A DNA stretch of 34,332 bases from Betaproteobacteria bacterium. Lineage in GTDB: Bacteria; Pseudomonadota; Gammaproteobacteria; Burkholderiales; Burkholderiaceae_A. A model generated the notes under the pieces. That model saw only the letters and a program-made list of their open reading frames with translations. It was not told where the DNA came from and searched no databases. A program made the position numbers and the translations under genes. The stretch is from NCBI GenBank assembly GCA_016868255.1, contig VGHN01000013.1:1-34332 (forward strand). Reading direction: 5' to 3'. Shown here piece after piece: positions 13,995 to 21,990 of the stretch (its first letter is position 1; each line of letters starts with the position of its first letter).

Positions 13995-13996
13995 GC

Positions 13997-15004
13997 TCAC
14001 TGCGAGACCCGCTCTGCACACTCCCAGCCACTGCGCCAGGCAGCCTCCACGTTGTCTCCCATGGCCCAGTCTCCGCAGGCGGCCAGACCCATTGATGGAT
14101 CCCAGAGCGGCCCATAGCGAGTCTCATCGACCGCGCGTGCATAGAGCCAACGGTGCGAAACCGATTCGATGACCTTCACGGACGTAATCTCCTCGAAGGC
14201 TTGAATCAACTCGAGGGAGACCTCTTCACCGCTGCGATCAATGTGTTGTGTCGACCACTCTGCGCTGGCATGCAGAGTCCAGACGGGCAGTGGCGTGCGA
14301 CCTGGCTTGGTCGCGTTGTTTGCAACCCAGGCCAGGGGCCCATTTGCAACAAAGGCGGCATCGAACCCAGTCTGATCGGTCTGCCTCACCGTTGCCATAA
14401 CAGTCCAGCAGGGTGCCATTCGGACTCTTGCCACCTGCTCCCACCAAGAGGGCGAATGGGCGCCCAGGAGTTGTAGCGTCTGCGCTGGAGGAATCGCCAG
14501 CACGATCTGATCAATGCCAGTGGCTCGGGTCTCACCCGACTCGTCAATGACGGACCAGCCGCCTGCCATTTGCTCGATCTTTGCAATCCTGATGTTGAGC
14601 CTTACATCGAGTCCCTCCGAGAGCATAGACATCGGAGACGTCATGCGGGGCACACCAATGAAGCGCTGCGTCTCGCGGACCGGGGACTCATCTGAGAACC
14701 CAATTTTCACGATTCGTGCATTCCACGGTGTCACAAGGCCAAGAACCTGCCAGCGCGACACAAGCGAACCAAAGCCGTCGGAACGCGCAGTGAAGTACTG
14801 CGCGCCGTGGTCACAGAAGCCGTGCTCCATCCTCCGAGACGCCATGCGGCCACTGACACCACGGCTCTTCTCGAAGACGACCACCTCGGCGCCGATCTCC
14901 TTAAGACGGGCCGCGCAGGTGAGTCCTGCAGTGCCCGCGCCAACAACGACAACTTTTCGCTTCAGGGGTTTACGCTGCCACTGCGGAGTGCGATGCGGCG
15001 TCAT
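13997..15004 (-). CDS. Renalase-like FAD/NAD(P)-dependent oxidoreductase
   Basis: 335 residues from ATG 15004 (a start at 15037 is also possible). An N-terminal dinucleotide fold has GAGTAG at residues 22-27 (KRKVVVVGAGTAGLTCAARL), then the E-K-S-R ribose contact (VVVFEKSRGVSGRMASRRM) and DHGAQYFTARS; near the C-terminus is PLWDPSMGLAACGDWAMGD, the second FAD-binding motif. This is the renalase / amine-oxidase-like flavoprotein family often found beside photolyase genes. Substrate unknown. It overlaps the rrf2 gene upstream by 35 bases and precedes the photolyase-like gene by 19 bases, consistent with one operon. Confidence 0.85.
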   Translation of the reverse strand: MTPHRTPQWQRKPLKRKVVVVGAGTAGLTCAARLKEIGAEVVVFEKSRGVSGRMASRRMEHGFCDHGAQYFTARSDGFGSLVSRWQVLGLVTPWNARIVKIGFSDESPVRETQRFIGVPRMTSPMSMLSEGLDVRLNIRIAKIEQMAGGWSVIDESGETRATGIDQIVLAIPPAQTLQLLGAHSPSWWEQVARVRMAPCWTVMATVRQTDQTGFDAAFVANGPLAWVANNATKPGRTPLPVWTLHASAEWSTQHIDRSGEEVSLELIQAFEEITSVKVIESVSHRWLYARAVDETRYGPLWDPSMGLAACGDWAMGDNVEAAWRSGWECAERVSQ

Positions 15005-15458
15005 CCCAGACCGACCTCGAGCGGGCCGAATCGACAATGGCTGTCTGGCGATGTTTGACGCGCTCTTCTATCGCGTCGGCCACGGTCGACGACTCGAGGT
15101 AGTGCTTGATTTCCATTGCGGCGCCTTCAAAGAGTCGCTGAACCGATTTCGTCTCCTTGCTGGGCTCCGTTTTATCGCCGGTGTGACGCGGCCGATCAAT
15201 TGCGTCGGGGTCCACCGCCTTTGCCAATTCAAGGACGGTGATCTCGTCCGGCGCACGTCCTAGGTTGTATCCACCGCCTGGCCCTCGAGCAGAGACAATG
15301 AGGCCTGCCCGCCGAAGTGGCGCACAGAGCACCTCGATGTAGGACACGGACAGACCGGTGTTTCTTGCAATCGCCGTTGTGGTCATGGGCCCCTCCTCCC
15401 TCACCGCAAGCTCTGCGGCGATTGACAGGGCCGCCTGCATTTTCCCAGTGATTTCCAT
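14970..15458 (-). CDS. Rrf2-family transcriptional regulator
   Basis: 162 residues. A winged HTH at about 1-80 (MQAALSIAAELAVREEGPMT, then TTAIARNTGLSVSYIEVLCA and PLRRAGLIVSARGPGGGYNL) is typical of Rrf2/IscR, including the GPGGGY wing. The central loop (ELAKAVDPDAIDRPRHTGDK) lacks the three cysteines that bind a [2Fe-2S] cluster in IscR and RsrR. Sensing must differ, or the protein acts as an apo-regulator. It is the first gene of the minus-strand operon with the FAD protein and the two photolyase-like genes, divergent from the MerR gene. Confidence 0.85.
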   Translation of the reverse strand: MEITGKMQAALSIAAELAVREEGPMTTTAIARNTGLSVSYIEVLCAPLRRAGLIVSARGPGGGYNLGRAPDEITVLELAKAVDPDAIDRPRHTGDKTEPSKETKSVQRLFEGAAMEIKHYLESSTVADAIEERVKHRQTAIVDSARSRSVWDDAASHSAVAA

Positions 15459-15476
15459 CTTCAGAACTCCTCGAAA

Positions 15477-15592
15477 TTGAACCGTTTTTCTTCACTAACC
15501 ACTACACAAGTGATACACTAGGGCAAATCTTCGCGATTTATCCACTAGTTTCACCCGATAAACCCAATTTAAACGGTACAAAAATGGTTCAA
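15477..15592. promoter_or_regulatory. Divergent rrf2/merR control region with paired boxes
   Basis: TTGAACCGTTTTTCTTC (15477-15493) and, in inverse orientation, TTGAACCATTTTTGTAC (reverse complement of 15576-15592) match at 14 of 17 positions. One sits 19 bases before the rrf2 start, the other covers the merR start codon (15584). Between them lie AAATC-N5-GATTT (about 15525-15539) and two CACTAG hexamers. They look like binding sites for one regulator acting on both promoters, most simply the MerR protein. Confidence 0.5.
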
Positions 15593-16588
15593 CTCAGCAC
15601 TTTTCGGTCGGGCGTGGCAGCAAGACTCTCCGGAATTCCTGCGCAGACGCTTAGGGTTTGGGAGCGGCGCTACCAGCTGTCTGGGCCAAAGCCAGCAGGC
15701 ACTCGCCAGCGACTCTATGGCCACCAAGACGTTGAGCGGTTTAGTTTGATCAAGCGACTGGTCGACCAGGGCCAGTCGATCGGAAGCCTCGCCTCACTAG
15801 ACCTTGATGCGCTTGTGACCCTGCAGGACTCGCTCTCAGACCTCGCAGGCAGGCACAGCAAGGCCTCGGACTCGACTGGCCCAAGTGTCCTCGCCCTCTC
15901 AGGGCCTCTTCTCGGTGCTCTCCCGCTGCTTGAGGGTCCCAAGCGTGAGGCGATTCTCAAGGTTCGAGGCAAATCCATTGCTGAACTCCGACACAGCCAC
16001 CCTCCAGAGGCCGGCCCAATTGACATCCTGCTGAGCGAGCACCCCACGCTGCTCGAGGAGTCTGCCACGGAGATCCTGGCCTTCGTTCGCGACTATCAAG
16101 TGCGCAAGGCAGTGGCCTTCTATCGATATGCTCCGAGCACCATCATCCGGCGTCTTCGGTCAGGCGGGGCCACTGTAATGAAACTTCCCGCCGATGAGTC
16201 TTCTTTGATTGAGACCTGCCGACACGCCATCAGACAGGGTGCCACGTCCGCACTGGCGACAGGCCCGTTGTCGGGTCAGGGCAAGGCGCCAGGCCCAGAG
16301 TTCTCAAATGCTGCCTTGGTTGCACTCTCAAAGGTTGAGACCAGCGTCTTCTGCGAGTGCCCACGCCAACTCGCCCAGCTGCTTCTGAGTGTCAACGCAT
16401 TCGAGAGCTACAGTGCGGAATGTGCGAACCGTGATAGCCACGATGCGTTCATTCATGCCCGACTGCATGACCAGGCGGGCAAGGCGCGGGCCCTGCTCGA
16501 GGAGTCGCTGAGAGACTTACTTGAATACGAAGAGATTGACTTGGTCACCCTTCAGACTCCGAGAGAAGAGTCGTCGAGAGAGGCCTAA
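15584..16588 (+). CDS. MerR-family regulator, LitR/CarH-like layout
   Basis: 334 residues. An N-terminal MerR HTH (residues 8-75: FRSGVAARLSGIPAQTLRVW, then ERRYQLSGPKPAGTRQRLYG) is followed by about 250 residues of alpha/beta character, the size and layout of light-sensing MerR regulators (LitR/CarH) that control photolyase and carotenoid genes. I do not see the cobalamin-binding DxHxxG, so vitamin B12 sensing is doubtful. Position between the photolyase operon and the puf operon suggests a light or redox role; this is inference. ATG 15584 lies inside one of the paired boxes, hinting at autoregulation. Confidence 0.75.
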   Translation: MVQLSTFRSGVAARLSGIPAQTLRVWERRYQLSGPKPAGTRQRLYGHQDVERFSLIKRLVDQGQSIGSLASLDLDALVTLQDSLSDLAGRHSKASDSTGPSVLALSGPLLGALPLLEGPKREAILKVRGKSIAELRHSHPPEAGPIDILLSEHPTLLEESATEILAFVRDYQVRKAVAFYRYAPSTIIRRLRSGGATVMKLPADESSLIETCRHAIRQGATSALATGPLSGQGKAPGPEFSNAALVALSKVETSVFCECPRQLAQLLLSVNAFESYSAECANRDSHDAFIHARLHDQAGKARALLEESLRDLLEYEEIDLVTLQTPREESSREA

Positions 16589-16613
16589 CCGCGGGAGGAT
16601 GGACACAAAAAGA

Positions 16614-16639
16614 GTGCCACCCGCTCGCGCGAGTGGCAC
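16614..16639 (-). terminator. Terminator of the puf operon (minus strand)
   Basis: GTGCCAC (16614-16620) pairs with GTGGCAC (16633-16639). Read on the minus strand, the stem is followed by TCTTTTTGTG. It lies about 100 bases after the pufC stop. Confidence 0.6.
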
Positions 16640-16679
16640 CTGAACCATCGCCCCAGCGGGGGACACCGGGGCGTGGATC

Positions 16680-16703
16680 ACACTCCTGGAGAGGAGGTGT
16701 TTT
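16680..16703 (+). terminator. Terminator of the MerR gene (plus strand)
   Basis: ACACTCCT (16680-16687) pairs with AGGA-G-GTGT (16692-16700) with one bulged G and loop GGAG, followed by TTTTCT on the plus strand. A second GC-rich hairpin, GCCCC/GGGGC, lies at about 16650-16672. Confidence 0.5.
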
Positions 16704-16735
16704 CTAGTTCTGCTCTCTCTTACTCTCTTTTAAAC

Positions 16736-17785
16736 CTACTGCGCGCTGGCCACCGGTGTCTTCACAAGGCTGGTGAGTCTGCCACCACTCAGTTCCGGAT
16801 GGTCTTTGATCATGCTCTTGCCACCCAAGGGCTTATTCACCCCCTGGTGACAGGTGGCGCAGTTCACCTTCGAGATATCGCCGGTGGGTCCGAGCCGATT
16901 GGGCGGATGCACTGGCGTGAGGCCCACGATGTACTCATTGTTGATCTCACGCACCATGCGTATGCCATGCCAAGCCGTGACTCGTTGTGGTGGGCTCTGT
17001 GACCATTCGGCCACCGCCCTTGTGTTGTGACAATACGTGCAGTTAACACCCAAGCCTTGGGACATGTGCATCATCAGCGCGTAGGTCCACTCGGTCTGCT
17101 TGATGGATTGGCGATTGCCAGTGGGCAGTGCGGTGGAGCCATTCACACGAATCTCTTTGTCCTGAAGAAGATAGGGCGTGTAGGGATCGTATGGAAGCGA
17201 GGCATTTGCGTTGGCCTCTACCCCGGCCCGATTCTGGCCAGCGTCGTAACCAAGAAGGCGACCAGCCATCTGCGCATCGGGCTCGGTAAACCAGCGCTTG
17301 GATGGAAGGTTTTGACCACGGTGGCAGGTGTAGCAGGTCACTCCCGTCTCGCCCACATGCGCCTGCCATTTGGCATTGATTGACTGCGTCATCTGTGTCA
17401 TTCGACGTGCAACGATCTTGGTGTAGAGCGAGTCGTCGGCAAAGTTCTGCACGTTGTGGCAATAGGCGCAGCCCTGCTCGGGCGCCACCCAGAGCGTCAT
17501 GGCGACCATGAGTCGATTGAACTGGCCCTCGGTGAGATCGCCCAGGACCTGCACATTCTTGTAGATGTTCTTGGCCAGCGGTCCGCCAGCAGGCGCTGGA
17601 TCGAGGGCGACGGGAAGAACATTGGCCTTGTCCACCTCGGCTTGCGTGCGCGGATTAATCACCTGCTCCATGCCGGTGCCGCGATAGCCAATCTGCTTGG
17701 TCTCCATGGGCAGGCGCTCGCAGCCGGTGAGGCCCAGAACCGCCAATGCAAGGCCGGCGAGAGTGATGTTTCGAATTGATTTCAT
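16736..17785 (-). CDS. pufC: Reaction-centre tetraheme cytochrome c subunit
   Basis: 349 residues from ATG 17785, preceded by AGGAGAG. A lipoprotein signal (LAVLGLTGC, lipid-bearing Cys22) anchors the protein to the periplasmic side of the membrane. Four CxxCH haem motifs are present in order: CAYCH, CYTCH, CTYCH, CATCH. PufC re-reduces the photo-oxidised special pair from soluble electron donors. Full length for the family. It follows pufM by 14 bases and closes the operon. A GTG two codons upstream is a weaker start. Confidence 0.95.
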   Translation of the reverse strand: MKSIRNITLAGLALAVLGLTGCERLPMETKQIGYRGTGMEQVINPRTQAEVDKANVLPVALDPAPAGGPLAKNIYKNVQVLGDLTEGQFNRLMVAMTLWVAPEQGCAYCHNVQNFADDSLYTKIVARRMTQMTQSINAKWQAHVGETGVTCYTCHRGQNLPSKRWFTEPDAQMAGRLLGYDAGQNRAGVEANANASLPYDPYTPYLLQDKEIRVNGSTALPTGNRQSIKQTEWTYALMMHMSQGLGVNCTYCHNTRAVAEWSQSPPQRVTAWHGIRMVREINNEYIVGLTPVHPPNRLGPTGDISKVNCATCHQGVNKPLGGKSMIKDHPELSGGRLTSLVKTPVASAQ

Positions 17786-17799
17786 GAGCACTCTCCTGT

Positions 17800-18831
17800 T
17801 TATCGAGCGATGGCTGGTGCAGCAGCACCACCGGGTGGAAGTGCACCGGCCGAGACCGCATTGGCCGCTGTGGATGGATCATTCACCGGGCCCCAGATTT
17901 CGGGATACGGGGGCGCCACGCCATGCTTGACGGCCCAGAGATACCAGTTGTCGACCACCGTGCCGGTGAGCAGAATGCCAATGCCACCGGTGATGCAGGT
18001 GAGCACAGCAAACCACCAGGCCCAACGGTGAATGGATTCCATGGTGGCGTTAAAGCCCATGGTCCAGCGCCAGAAGAGACCGGCGCGCTCCGATGCGGTG
18101 CCGCGATCGACAATTTGCTCGATCTCGCGCTCACCGCCGTAGCGGCTCACGGCAAGAATGGTTGCACCGTGCATGGCAAACAAGAGCGTTGAGCCATACA
18201 GGAACACAATGGAGAGCATGTGAAAGGGGTTGTAGAAGAGATTCCCATAGCGCAGCGAGAAGGCCGCTGTCCAATCGAGGTGGGAGAAGACCCCCCAAGG
18301 CACGGCCTCTCCCCAACTGCCCATGAGAATGGGGCGGAAGAATCCAAGAACCAGGTAGAGCCAGATGGCCGCGGCAAATGCCCAGGCCACATGCGTGCCC
18401 ATCTTGAGTTGTATGGCGCGCCGATACGTGCGCATCCACCAGAGAAGGACCGAGACCGTGATGAAGAAGCCCGAGAACAACCACCAGCCGCCCTCATTGA
18501 GCGGTGGAATAGAGAGGCCGTATTGCGGTGGCGGGGGATCGACCGATAGCCAGAAGAGTTGGCGAACGAATTCGATGGGGCTGTAGTTCACCTGCACCAG
18601 GTAGTTCCAGCCAATGGCGGTAAAGCCAATTAGGAAGAAGATGAGCGAGGCCAGCCCCAAGAAGCCCAAGTAGATTGGGCCAATCTGCGCATTGCCGATG
18701 CGGCCAAGAATATGCAGATGGAGTGGCTTGAGCAGTCGCTCGTTGTTGTCGCGTGGGCGATCGAGGGGCACGCCCATATAGCTGGGCGCCTCGACCTGAA
18801 CCTGTGTAAATAGATTTTGATAACTAGCCAT
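17800..18831 (-). CDS. pufM: Photosynthetic reaction centre M subunit
   Basis: 343 residues, five transmembrane helices. Key ligands: His204 (special-pair bacteriochlorophyll), His221 and His268 (non-haem iron) and Glu236 (iron), in [22 protein letters not shown] and ESIHRWAWW. The N-terminal segment between VPLDRP and [14 protein letters not shown] carries a charged stretch ([14 protein letters not shown]) different from the Rhodobacter sequence, and the protein ends in a Pro/Ala-rich tail ([16 protein letters not shown]). It binds the quinone QA side with PufL in the inner membrane. It starts 26 bases after pufL. Confidence 0.97.
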   Translation of the reverse strand: MASYQNLFTQVQVEAPSYMGVPLDRPRDNNERLLKPLHLHILGRIGNAQIGPIYLGFLGLASLIFFLIGFTAIGWNYLVQVNYSPIEFVRQLFWLSVDPPPPQYGLSIPPLNEGGWWLFSGFFITVSVLLWWMRTYRRAIQLKMGTHVAWAFAAAIWLYLVLGFFRPILMGSWGEAVPWGVFSHLDWTAAFSLRYGNLFYNPFHMLSIVFLYGSTLLFAMHGATILAVSRYGGEREIEQIVDRGTASERAGLFWRWTMGFNATMESIHRWAWWFAVLTCITGGIGILLTGTVVDNWYLWAVKHGVAPPYPEIWGPVNDPSTAANAVSAGALPPGGAAAPAIAR

Positions 18832-18857
18832 GGTGGATCTCCAGATTCATTCCCGTT

Positions 18858-19682
18858 CTACGACCAGATGGGCAGACGCAGCCACCAGCCCCACCACTCC
18901 GGCCAGCCCTTGGTCCAGAAGGGGCCGCTGATGACAATGCAGACCGCGCTGAAGAATCCTGCAGAGAGTGCAAGGAAGAGTCCGAGGCGGTGAATTCCCA
19001 GGGTGCCGATCGAGTAGCCAATCGTGTCGCGAAAGAAGGTGTCCTCATGCTCGGGGGCCTTCACCACCTGGCCATTGCCGGGGTTGGTGGCCGAGAGAAT
19101 GAGCGAGCCGTGCAGCGCCAGTGCAAAGGTGGTGGCAAAGAAGAGGCTCACCGCCAGCATATGGGCCGGGTTGTAGTGAAAGTGCAAGAACTGGTAGCCC
19201 ACATTGGAGACCCAGTCGAGGTGACTCAATATTCCGTAAGGGAAGCCATGGCCCCATGCGCCAAGAAGCAGCGGCCGAATCACCACCAAGGTGACGTAGG
19301 CAAAGATTGCAACGCCAAACGCCACGGGCACGTGATAGCCCATGCCCAGCTTGCGGCAGATCTCGACTTCTCGAAGTGCCCAGGAGCCAAAGGCACCAAT
19401 GGCACAGACCGTGATGATCTGCCAGAGCCCGCCTTCAAGAAGCGGCGCGAGCCCCAATCCGTATTTGAGATCGGGCGGCGCGATACTGATCTGCCAGAGA
19501 TTCCAAGTGGGGCCCTGTGACGCACCATAAAGGATGAGTCCAGTCCCCAAGAATGTGAAAAAGATGGTGGTGACACCGAAGAACCCCACATAGAAGGGGC
19601 CGACCCAGAAATCGAATAGGTCCCCGCCCAACAAGGTTCCACCACGAACCCTGTACTTCTTCTCAAAACTCAACATAGCCAT
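18858..19682 (-). CDS. pufL: Photosynthetic reaction centre L subunit
   Basis: 274 residues with five transmembrane helices. Start [15 protein letters not shown], preceded by AAGGAGAG. Apart from the initiator Met, numbering matches Rhodobacter sphaeroides L: His154 and His174 (bacteriochlorophyll ligands; 153 and 173), His191 and His231 (iron; 190 and 230), and Glu213, Asp214 and Ser224 (QB proton uptake; 212, 213, 223). All are present, so the centre should be functional. Confidence 0.97.
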   Translation of the reverse strand: MAMLSFEKKYRVRGGTLLGGDLFDFWVGPFYVGFFGVTTIFFTFLGTGLILYGASQGPTWNLWQISIAPPDLKYGLGLAPLLEGGLWQIITVCAIGAFGSWALREVEICRKLGMGYHVPVAFGVAIFAYVTLVVIRPLLLGAWGHGFPYGILSHLDWVSNVGYQFLHFHYNPAHMLAVSLFFATTFALALHGSLILSATNPGNGQVVKAPEHEDTFFRDTIGYSIGTLGIHRLGLFLALSAGFFSAVCIVISGPFWTKGWPEWWGWWLRLPIWS

Positions 19683-19712
19683 TGTTTCTCTCCTTCGCGG
19701 GGTTCAGTGAGC

Positions 19713-19735
19713 GACTCGGCGCAGCACGCCAAGCC
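19713..19735 (-). other. Intercistronic hairpin between pufA and pufL
   Basis: On the mRNA GGCTTGGCG (19735-19727) pairs with CGCCGAGTC (19721-19713), 9 bp including two G-U pairs, with a 5-base loop. Hairpins here protect the 3' end of pufBA mRNA in purple bacteria, so that antenna proteins are made in excess over L and M. The pairing is visible; the role is from family knowledge. Confidence 0.6.
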
Positions 19736-19758
19736 ACCCACTGTCCAGCCTTTGTTGC

Positions 19759-19944
19759 TTACTTCTTCGGCATCGACGAGTTCTGAACCGAGGCCTTGTA
19801 ATCGGCCTGGCTCATACCGTCCATCCAATTGAACCGTGCAGTGCTGAGCAGAATGAGGTGAATCATTGCTGCGAGACCGAACAGAAAAATGCCCTGTACC
19901 AACATGGCACGGAGCGGATCGTAGAGTTTCCAAATTCGCCACAT
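19759..19944 (-). CDS. pufA: Light-harvesting 1 alpha polypeptide
   Basis: 61 residues: MWRIWKLYDPLRAMLVQGIF, one transmembrane helix with the bacteriochlorophyll ligand His29 (AAMIHLILLST), and a polar C-terminus with FNWMDG. Start at ATG 19944 with AGGAG 9 bases upstream. LH1-alpha forms the ring around the reaction centre together with PufB. Unusually, another small membrane gene separates it from pufB. Confidence 0.93.
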   Translation of the reverse strand: MWRIWKLYDPLRAMLVQGIFLFGLAAMIHLILLSTARFNWMDGMSQADYKASVQNSSMPKK

Positions 19945-19961
19945 GATGTGTGCTCCTAGAA

Positions 19962-20186
19962 CTAATTGATTTGCGACATCAGGGTGTAAACCGCTGCCCT
20001 GACACCACCGGTTAGGCTCTTGCTGTCCTCGGCTCCGGGAAACCATGAACGCCAGTTCAGCATCATCAACTGGGCAACAACCGCCACGATGAAGAAGACC
20101 GAAAAGATCGTTGCGAACAAGGCTGCAAAGGCCAACATTTCGGCCCTGCCGCCTTCCCGATGCGTGAGCTGACTGATCTGATTCAT
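19962..20186 (-). CDS. Small single-helix membrane protein between pufB and pufA, unidentified
   Basis: 74 residues: a polar N-terminus (MNQISQLTHREGGRAE), one transmembrane helix at about 17-43 (MLAFAALFATIFSVFFIVAV), then NWRSWFPGAEDSKSLTGG and an amphipathic end VRAAVYTLMSQIN. GAGGGG lies 7 bases before the ATG. It is 24 bases after pufB and 17 before pufA, so it is co-transcribed. No His sits inside the helix, so it is not an ordinary antenna polypeptide. Size and a single helix recall PufQ or PufX, but the sequences I remember for those differ and neither sits between pufB and pufA. A role in LH1 assembly, ring closure or quinone exchange is inference. Confidence 0.8.
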   Translation of the reverse strand: MNQISQLTHREGGRAEMLAFAALFATIFSVFFIVAVVAQLMMLNWRSWFPGAEDSKSLTGGVRAAVYTLMSQIN

Positions 20187-20210
20187 AAAATTCCCCTCAA
20201 AGCGTTTGGA

Positions 20211-20357
20211 TTAGTAGAACCAGGGACGCCACGCCCAAACCAAAATGTGGGCGAGTACCGCGATGGCGCTAAAGCCAACCAAGCCCTGCATGTAATAGGT
20301 GTGGAACTCTTGGGCTTCCTCGTCCGTCAGGCCGGAAATGCTCGTGTTATTGCTCAT
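20211..20357 (-). CDS. pufB: Light-harvesting 1 beta polypeptide
   Basis: 48 residues: [20 protein letters not shown], then one transmembrane helix with the ligand His37 ([17 protein letters not shown]) and the conserved His19 near the membrane surface. This matches the LH1-beta pattern throughout. AAGGAG lies 9 bases upstream. Its ATG overlaps the stop of a 58-codon reading frame that fills the gap to bchZ. Confidence 0.95.
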   Translation of the reverse strand: MSNNTSISGLTDEEAQEFHTYYMQGLVGFSAIAVLAHILVWAWRPWFY

Positions 20358-20530
20358 GGGAGGTTCTCCTTAGAGTTGGCCAAAACGACCAAATCCACGC
20401 TGAGCCCGCGTGGAGTGGGCATCCGCAGCACCGTGCCACGACATCTTGTTGCTGAGTCGGTCCTGCCGCTCAACCTGTTCTGTATTAACAACCGGGGGAT
20501 GGGTTGGAAAGTTTTCACGGGGACACTCAT
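20354..20530 (-). CDS. Possible 58-residue peptide filling the bchZ-pufB gap
   Basis: The frame starts with an ATG overlapping the bchZ stop (ATGA at 20527-20530) and ends with a TGA overlapping the pufB ATG (20354-20357). It reads [20 protein letters not shown] and onwards, basic, without membrane helix, unlike PufQ, which often occupies this place. A hairpin CCACGC/GCGTGG (about 20395-20413) lies in the same stretch. Double stop/start overlap argues for coding or for translational coupling; the sequence itself is not recognisable. It may simply be a leader. Confidence 0.3.
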   Translation of the reverse strand: MSVPVKTFQPIPRLLIQNRLSGRTDSATRCRGTVLRMPTPRGLSVDLVVLANSKENLP

Positions 20531-21990
20531 GCAACCGCCCCCGCGTAGAGCGCCTCGTAGGCGGCGGTGAGTCGCTCGCGTGTGATGCTGTCCTCGCCCG
20601 CCTCGCGGGCATCTCGCTCTGCTCGATCACGAAGGCGCTTGGCCACCGAGATTTGGATAAGCACCGGCTGGGCCGCCACCAACTCGGCGAGTCGATTCTG
20701 TGCGTCGGCCTCCCAGGGAAGGCTGCGCTGGGCCGTGACACTTGCACCGACCGGCGTGGGTTCAACACGGTCCATGTCGGTGCCGAGCGGGAGGATATGA
20801 AAGAGTGCATCGAAGAGGGCGTTGCAGACCTCTTGAAGCAGATAGACGGCACCGGCATATCCCATGAAGGGCGTGCCCGTGTGGCGACGAATAATGGCGC
20901 CGGGAAACGAGGCAGGGATGTAACTGGCACGGCCACCCACTTCAGCCAAATACATGCGCTCGTTGTATGAACCAAAGAGCACGAGCGGCGTCTTGGTCTG
21001 AACGAGTTCGCGAATCTTCGCGTTGTCGGTCTTCTGCCCGGGACAACGCGAGATTGCAAAGTTGCAGGGCAGGCCGAGGTCCTCTTCGAGGTAGAGGCGA
21101 ATGCCACGGCTGTGGGTCTCGTTGGCCACTATGCCAAAAGTCGAGGTGGCAAAGAAGTCTTGGGTGACCGAGCGCCAGAGGTCCCAGATGGGCTTGATAG
21201 TGGTGTGTTTCTCACGCTCAATGAAGGGCTCAGGGTCGAGTCCCAGCAGTTCGCCCAGACTGCGCAGAAAAGAGGTGGTGCTGTGCAGTCCAATGGGCGC
21301 CTGGAGGTACGGGCGATCCAGTGCCTCGCAGAGCAGGCGACCAAACTCGCGGTACATGCAGACATTCACATGGGCCTCGGCCAGCTTGGGAATGTCTTGC
21401 AGGTGACAGCCCAACGGAAAGACGATGTTGACCTCGGCTCCAATGCCCTCGATGAGGCGGCGAATCTCTGCGAGATCGCTGGGCATGTTGAACATGCCGT
21501 AAGCGGGCCCAAGGATGTTCACCTTGGGCTTGGTGTCCTTGCTCAGCGGCTTGGCAGCCGGGACCGCGCGCGGACCATACTCCTGCCAGAGCCAGAGCAT
21601 GGCGCGATTGGCCGACTGCCACTGGTCTTCATCGATGGTGCGCGGCAGAAAGCGCGCAATAGATGTGCCCTCGGGGGTGACACCGCCACCGATCATCTCG
21701 GCAATTGAGCCGGTGACCACCACGGCGGGAAGTTCGGGATCGAGCACTGCATGGGCCCGCTTCATGGCACCCTCTGTGCCCTCGCGGCCCAACTGCTCTT
21801 CGGCTAGGCCGGTGACCACAATGGGGAGTTCGTGCGGGGGAAGTGCATCGGTGTAATGCAGCACCGAGGTGACTGGCAAATTCTCACAGCCCACGGGACC
21901 ATCGATCACCACCTGCAGCCCCTTGACCGCGGTGAATACATAGACCGCACCCCAATAGCCGCCGGCTCGATCGTGATCGAGCACCATCAT
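20527..21990 (-). CDS. bchZ: Chlorophyllide a reductase subunit Z
   Basis: 487 residues of the nitrogenase-like NifK/BchB family. Near the N-terminus is the Cys in [20 protein letters not shown]; further on are [27 protein letters not shown] and the [20 protein letters not shown] block. With BchY it forms the catalytic heterotetramer that, with BchX, reduces the C7-C8 double bond of chlorophyllide a. The start overlaps the bchY stop (ATGA), indicating coupling. Full length. Confidence 0.95.
   Translation of the reverse strand: MMVLDHDRAGGYWGAVYVFTAVKGLQVVIDGPVGCENLPVTSVLHYTDALPPHELPIVVTGLAEEQLGREGTEGAMKRAHAVLDPELPAVVVTGSIAEMIGGGVTPEGTSIARFLPRTIDEDQWQSANRAMLWLWQEYGPRAVPAAKPLSKDTKPKVNILGPAYGMFNMPSDLAEIRRLIEGIGAEVNIVFPLGCHLQDIPKLAEAHVNVCMYREFGRLLCEALDRPYLQAPIGLHSTTSFLRSLGELLGLDPEPFIEREKHTTIKPIWDLWRSVTQDFFATSTFGIVANETHSRGIRLYLEEDLGLPCNFAISRCPGQKTDNAKIRELVQTKTPLVLFGSYNERMYLAEVGGRASYIPASFPGAIIRRHTGTPFMGYAGAVYLLQEVCNALFDALFHILPLGTDMDRVEPTPVGASVTAQRSLPWEADAQNRLAELVAAQPVLIQISVAKRLRDRAERDAREAGEDSITRERLTAAYEALYAGAVA

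Noticed and set aside
20370-21107. 245-codon minus-strand frame across the bchZ end
   Set aside because: Out of frame with bchZ and made of Arg/Ser/Pro-rich shadow sequence.
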